DNA of 64,000 nt. Origin: Desulfosalsimonas propionicica. Its GTDB lineage: Bacteria; Desulfobacterota; Desulfobacteria; Desulfobacterales; Desulfosalsimonadaceae. The stretch spans positions 496,001 through 560,000 of the forward strand of contig NZ_JACDUS010000001.1 of NCBI RefSeq assembly GCF_013761005.1. Reading direction: 5' to 3'. The notes under the pieces were generated by a model. That model was not told where the DNA came from. It ran no database searches and worked only from the letters and a program-made list of their open reading frames with translations. A program made the translations under genes and the position numbers. Positions 61,211 through 64,000 of the stretch are shown here, piece by piece; the first letter of the stretch is position 1, and each line of letters opens with the position of its first letter.

Positions 61211-63821
61211 CCTTTTTGTCTCCGGCTTTGGGGGTTGACGGGTCCCCGGGCACATCCCGGGTTTTTTTCGCATCCGGCCGGTCTTCTGTTTCCTCGCTCA
61301 TATCAGCGCCCAGCCGTTGGGCGGTTTCCGTGAGATGTTCGCACACGGCAGCCAGCTTTGCGGCTTTGCGGCCGGATTCCACTGCCCGGTTTTTGGCCTC
61401 CACCGAGTCGTTGTAAAACTGCCGGATGTTTTCAGGATCATCGCCGGATTCAATGGCCCGGCGCCAGGCATCCATTTTTTCCTCTGCCGCGGATGAGGCC
61501 TCTTGGGCTTCCTGCTCGGCTGCTTTGCCTTTTTTGCGGATGTCTGTAAGCCTGTCTAAAACCGCTGCTATATCGCCGGCTGTCCCGGCCTCGGGTTCGG
61601 CTGCCAGGTCAATGTCTTTTGCCGCAAGCATGGCTGCGGAAACCGGCAGCCGGGAAAGCAGATCCGAAAGCGGGCTGTCAAACAGGTCCACGGGCTGCTG
61701 CTGCCTGAGTTGAAACGGCAGAAACACGATGCTTGCATCCTTGCTGTAAGCAGCCACAGCATCGCTGTCGGCCCGGGCCACGATTTCCGGCTCGGCCTCG
61801 ATGCGGATTTCGGTCAGGGTTTCATGGATGTCTGAAACGGTTTTGCCGGTTGCCAGGGCGTCTTCGCTCACATCCAGCACCCGGATTTTGGATTTTTCCC
61901 ATCCCGGGTTCTGGCGGATCATGTGGGCAAACAAAATCATCAGCCGGCTGGTGGCATCCCCGCGCCACCACACGTCCATGCGCCGCTTTTCCGGCGGAAT
62001 TTTCAGCAGCCTTTCCCATTGGGTCTTTTCCGCTGAAAACAGCAGGATATTGCATCCCCGGGCAAAGGCGGCCTGCAGGTAGAGGCCGAAGCGTTTGGTT
62101 CGATGGGCGGACGGGCTGGATTGGCTCATGTCCAGCCAGTTGGTGATCATGGTGTTGGCGCGCAGCGGGCCGATGCCGTAGGCCTGGATAAGTGTTTCCA
62201 TGGTGAGTCGGAAATTGGAGCCGGTGAGCACCAGGGGAAATACGTCCACTTCCAGCTCCCGGATGTCTTCCAGAAGCTGTTTTTCAGTTTCCTGGCGCTG
62301 TTTTTCGGCCTCCGGTCCTTCGGTTTGCAGGATTTTCACCATGCTGGCAAATCCGCTGTCACCCTGGATCCAGTCGGCCATTTGCAGCAGGGGTTTGCGC
62401 CGGTCCGGGTCATCTGAGAAAATCAGCAGGGCCGGCCGCCAGTTCCGGGGATGTTCCGGGTCTTCAGCGGCCCGGATCAGGTGGTTGCGGATCTGCTGGA
62501 ACCGGTAGGACCTTCTGCTGTCAGCCCAGCGTGCCGGGCCTGCGGTGCGGGTGAGGTACTGGTAGATGGCAGACAAAAACGCAAGGGCCACGATGCCCGC
62601 GGTCAGGTCAATGGCCAGCATTGCCCCCAGGCAGGCCAGGCCGCCGGCCAGGCTCAGGTGCTTGTCGTAGAGCCTGAACGTGGGCCGAAACGACGGGCTT
62701 GCGGCTCGCGCCTCGAAAAAGGTGGCATAGTTGAGCAGCCCGTAGGAAATCAGAAAAAACATGGACACCACAGGGGCCACCACATTGAGGTTGCCCAGGG
62801 CGATGGTGGCAAAAGCGATGGCTGCAGAAAGCAGAACCGCGCGCCTGGGATTGTCAGCCGGCCCGGAGCCCTTGGCAAACGGGAGCAGAATTGGAAAAAT
62901 CCGGTCTTTGGAAAGTGACTGGAGAATCCGCGGAGCGCCCATAAACGATGCCATCCCCGAAGACAGGGTCGCGGAAATCACCCCGGCCAGCACTAGGGCG
63001 TCAATGGCGGCAACCCGCTTCATGGCGTTGTAATCCGTTGCCAGGATATCTCCGGGCAGGCTGCCGGCAAAAACAACCGCGGCGGCCAGGTAGATGACAA
63101 TGGAAAGCCCCACTGCGGCAAACGTGCCGTTGGGAAGACTTTTGCCCGGGTCTTTCAGATCCCCGGACATGCTGACTCCTTGTGTGAATCCGGTGACAGC
63201 GGGGAAAAAAATGGCAAAAATCACCCAGAAGGGCGGGCCGTTTTCCGGGGTGGCCAGATTCTGTGTCAACACCGCCGTATCCCAGCGCAGAATGCCGCCG
63301 ACAAAAAAGGAAAGGATCGCGGCAAACAGCACCACCATGATCACCGACTGCAAGCGCGCGGCCCAGTCCGCCCCCAGCCAGGCGAAGACAAACAGCAGCA
63401 CCACCGCGGCTGCGGCAATGATCTGGGCGTGCGCCCTTGTTGCAAAAGGCAGCAGTGCAGCCAGCACCTCCCCAAAGCCAATGCTGTAGAAGGCAATGGA
63501 GACCGACTGGGCCAGAAACAGGACAATGCCGATGGCACCGCCGAATTCCAGGCCCAGGGTCCGGGAAATCAGGTAATAGTCTCCCCCGCCCTTGACATTG
63601 AGGCTAGTGGAGATGGCCGCCAGGGAAAGGGAGGTGAGCACCGAGATGAGATTGGCCAGGGCAATGATGACAAGGGCCCGGATCAGGCCTGCGCTGCCCA
63701 CCACGTAGCCCAGGCGCAGAAACAGGATAATGCCGAGAATTGTCAGGATGCTCGGCGTAAAAACCCCGGAAAAGGTGCCCAGCGTTCCGGCTTTTTTATC
63801 TCCTGCTGCAGGTGGGCTCAT
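61182..63821 (-). CDS. SLC12-like amino acid/cation-chloride transporter with large cytosolic tail
   Basis: An 879-residue protein. The first 430 residues are a 12-helix APC-superfamily transporter: GVFTPSILTILGIILFLRLGYVVG is the first helix signature of SLC12 proteins, STSLNVKGGGDYYLISRTLG the conserved loop, and IFFPAVTGFTQGVSMSGDLKDPGKSLP the sixth helix. Residues about 450-700 form a soluble domain like the SLC12 C-terminal domain (RNWRPALLIFSDDPDRRKPLL, then DVWWRGD). The last 180 residues are an Ala/Glu/Lys-rich coiled coil. Substrate may be K+, Na+ and Cl-, or amino acids; this cannot be told. The DHH gene starts inside its end. Confidence 0.85.
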   Translation of the reverse strand: MSPPAAGDKKAGTLGTFSGVFTPSILTILGIILFLRLGYVVGSAGLIRALVIIALANLISVLTSLSLAAISTSLNVKGGGDYYLISRTLGLEFGGAIGIVLFLAQSVSIAFYSIGFGEVLAALLPFATRAHAQIIAAAAVVLLFVFAWLGADWAARLQSVIMVVLFAAILSFFVGGILRWDTAVLTQNLATPENGPPFWVIFAIFFPAVTGFTQGVSMSGDLKDPGKSLPNGTFAAVGLSIVIYLAAAVVFAGSLPGDILATDYNAMKRVAAIDALVLAGVISATLSSGMASFMGAPRILQSLSKDRIFPILLPFAKGSGPADNPRRAVLLSAAIAFATIALGNLNVVAPVVSMFFLISYGLLNYATFFEARAASPSFRPTFRLYDKHLSLAGGLACLGAMLAIDLTAGIVALAFLSAIYQYLTRTAGPARWADSRRSYRFQQIRNHLIRAAEDPEHPRNWRPALLIFSDDPDRRKPLLQMADWIQGDSGFASMVKILQTEGPEAEKQRQETEKQLLEDIRELEVDVFPLVLTGSNFRLTMETLIQAYGIGPLRANTMITNWLDMSQSSPSAHRTKRFGLYLQAAFARGCNILLFSAEKTQWERLLKIPPEKRRMDVWWRGDATSRLMILFAHMIRQNPGWEKSKIRVLDVSEDALATGKTVSDIHETLTEIRIEAEPEIVARADSDAVAAYSKDASIVFLPFQLRQQQPVDLFDSPLSDLLSRLPVSAAMLAAKDIDLAAEPEAGTAGDIAAVLDRLTDIRKKGKAAEQEAQEASSAAEEKMDAWRRAIESGDDPENIRQFYNDSVEAKNRAVESGRKAAKLAAVCEHLTETAQRLGADMSEETEDRPDAKKTRDVPGDPSTPKAGDKKDADQKDRKN

Positions 63822-63846
63822 GTGGGAAAATCCCGTTGGTCCCGGC

Positions 63847-64000
63847 CTAAGTATAGGAAGGGGGCTCTATGTCATAGAGCACGTTTTCAATGCCTGGTAT
63901 GCCGTTTATTGCCGTACCAATTTCATCGGTGATTTCCTTTTTGGTTTTTTCCCTGAGATATTCTTCGGTTTTAAAGCTGGTGTAACCGCTTTTGCGGACA
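63847..64000 (-). CDS. C-terminal fragment of a gene running off the right edge
   Basis: On the minus strand 51 codons are open to the window edge, ending in TAG at 63849-63847. The visible end reads KSGYTSFKTEEYLREKTKKE, then ITDEIGTAINGIPGIENVLY and DIEPPSYT. The pattern of a helix rich in Lys and Glu followed by a short strand resembles the C-terminus of FliL-like proteins, but this is only a guess from 51 residues. It lies 25 bases upstream of the transporter gene and may be co-transcribed with it. Confidence 0.5.
   Translation of the reverse strand, partial: VRKSGYTSFKTEEYLREKTKKEITDEIGTAINGIPGIENVLYDIEPPSYT

Noticed and set aside
1-64000. CRISPR arrays, tRNA/rRNA genes, prophage or intact insertion sequence
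   Set aside because: No regularly spaced repeats, cloverleaf-like sequences, rRNA motifs, transposase or phage genes were recognised on either strand by eye.

Overview
The window looks like chromosome from a strictly anaerobic, G+C-rich (high fifties percent by eye), probably sulfate-reducing member of the Desulfobacterota, most likely Desulfobacterales. This is inferred from gene content: Hdr/Mvh-type hydrogenase genes with in-frame UGA (selenocysteine) codons, a CooC-type nickel ATPase, a RACo-like corrinoid activator, cobalamin synthesis genes, a class II B12-dependent ribonucleotide reductase, and Gram-negative envelope genes. No dsr, apr or CODH/ACS genes lie in the window, so sulfate reduction and the Wood-Ljungdahl pathway are not shown directly. 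No rRNA, tRNA, CRISPR array, phage or intact transposase gene was found.

Layout. 1-8.7 kb: a porin cut by the window edge, a flavodoxin-like reductase, a cytidylate-kinase-like protein, cobS and yjbQ on the minus strand, then a plus-strand run of cooC, prmA, an MBL hydrolase, a sirtuin and a RACo-like ASKHA protein; a 35-codon ribosomal THX gene faces it. 8.7-12 kb: an unrecognised protein, then a NuoE/NuoF diaphorase pair with no catalytic partner. 12-19 kb (minus): cobA-hemD, hemC, an FmdB-type zinc ribbon, a TPR protein, selA, ahcY. 19-19.7 kb: an intergenic region with two long hairpins. 19.7-31.7 kb: a double-length UvrA, an Lpp-like lipoprotein, an L,D-transpeptidase, a phosphodiesterase, a DMT transporter, a SWIM-SNF2 helicase and a lysoplasmalogenase. 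31.7-38.4 kb: tamA-tamB. 38.7-45.2 kb: a hybrid histidine kinase, nrdJ, ADP-forming acyl-CoA synthetase and phospholipase A.

45.4-58.2 kb is the centrepiece. After a MITE-like repeat comes one plus-strand operon: hydrogenase maturation protease, HdrA, MvhD, an FrhB-like iron-sulfur flavoprotein, hydrogenase small subunit, hydrogenase large subunit, hypC, hypF, hypD, hypE. HdrA, MvhD and the large subunit are each interrupted by one in-frame TGA exactly where homologues carry a conserved cysteine, and each TGA is followed by a possible SECIS hairpin. I read all three as selenoproteins; selA lies about 28 kb upstream. HdrA is a tandem double module preceded, without any stop codon, by an excisionase-type helix-turn-helix domain. 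No hdrB or hdrC is present; the FrhB-like gene occupies that place. The inferred product is a selenium-rich, possibly electron-bifurcating H2:ferredoxin/unknown-acceptor complex encoded with most of its own maturation genes (hypA and hypB are not in the window).

58.2-64 kb: a two-heme lipoprotein, a decayed DHH-phosphoesterase fragment ending at a remnant of the same repeat, a Ca2+/Na+ antiporter, an intact DHH phosphoesterase, an SLC12-like transporter, and the C-terminus of a gene running off the right edge.
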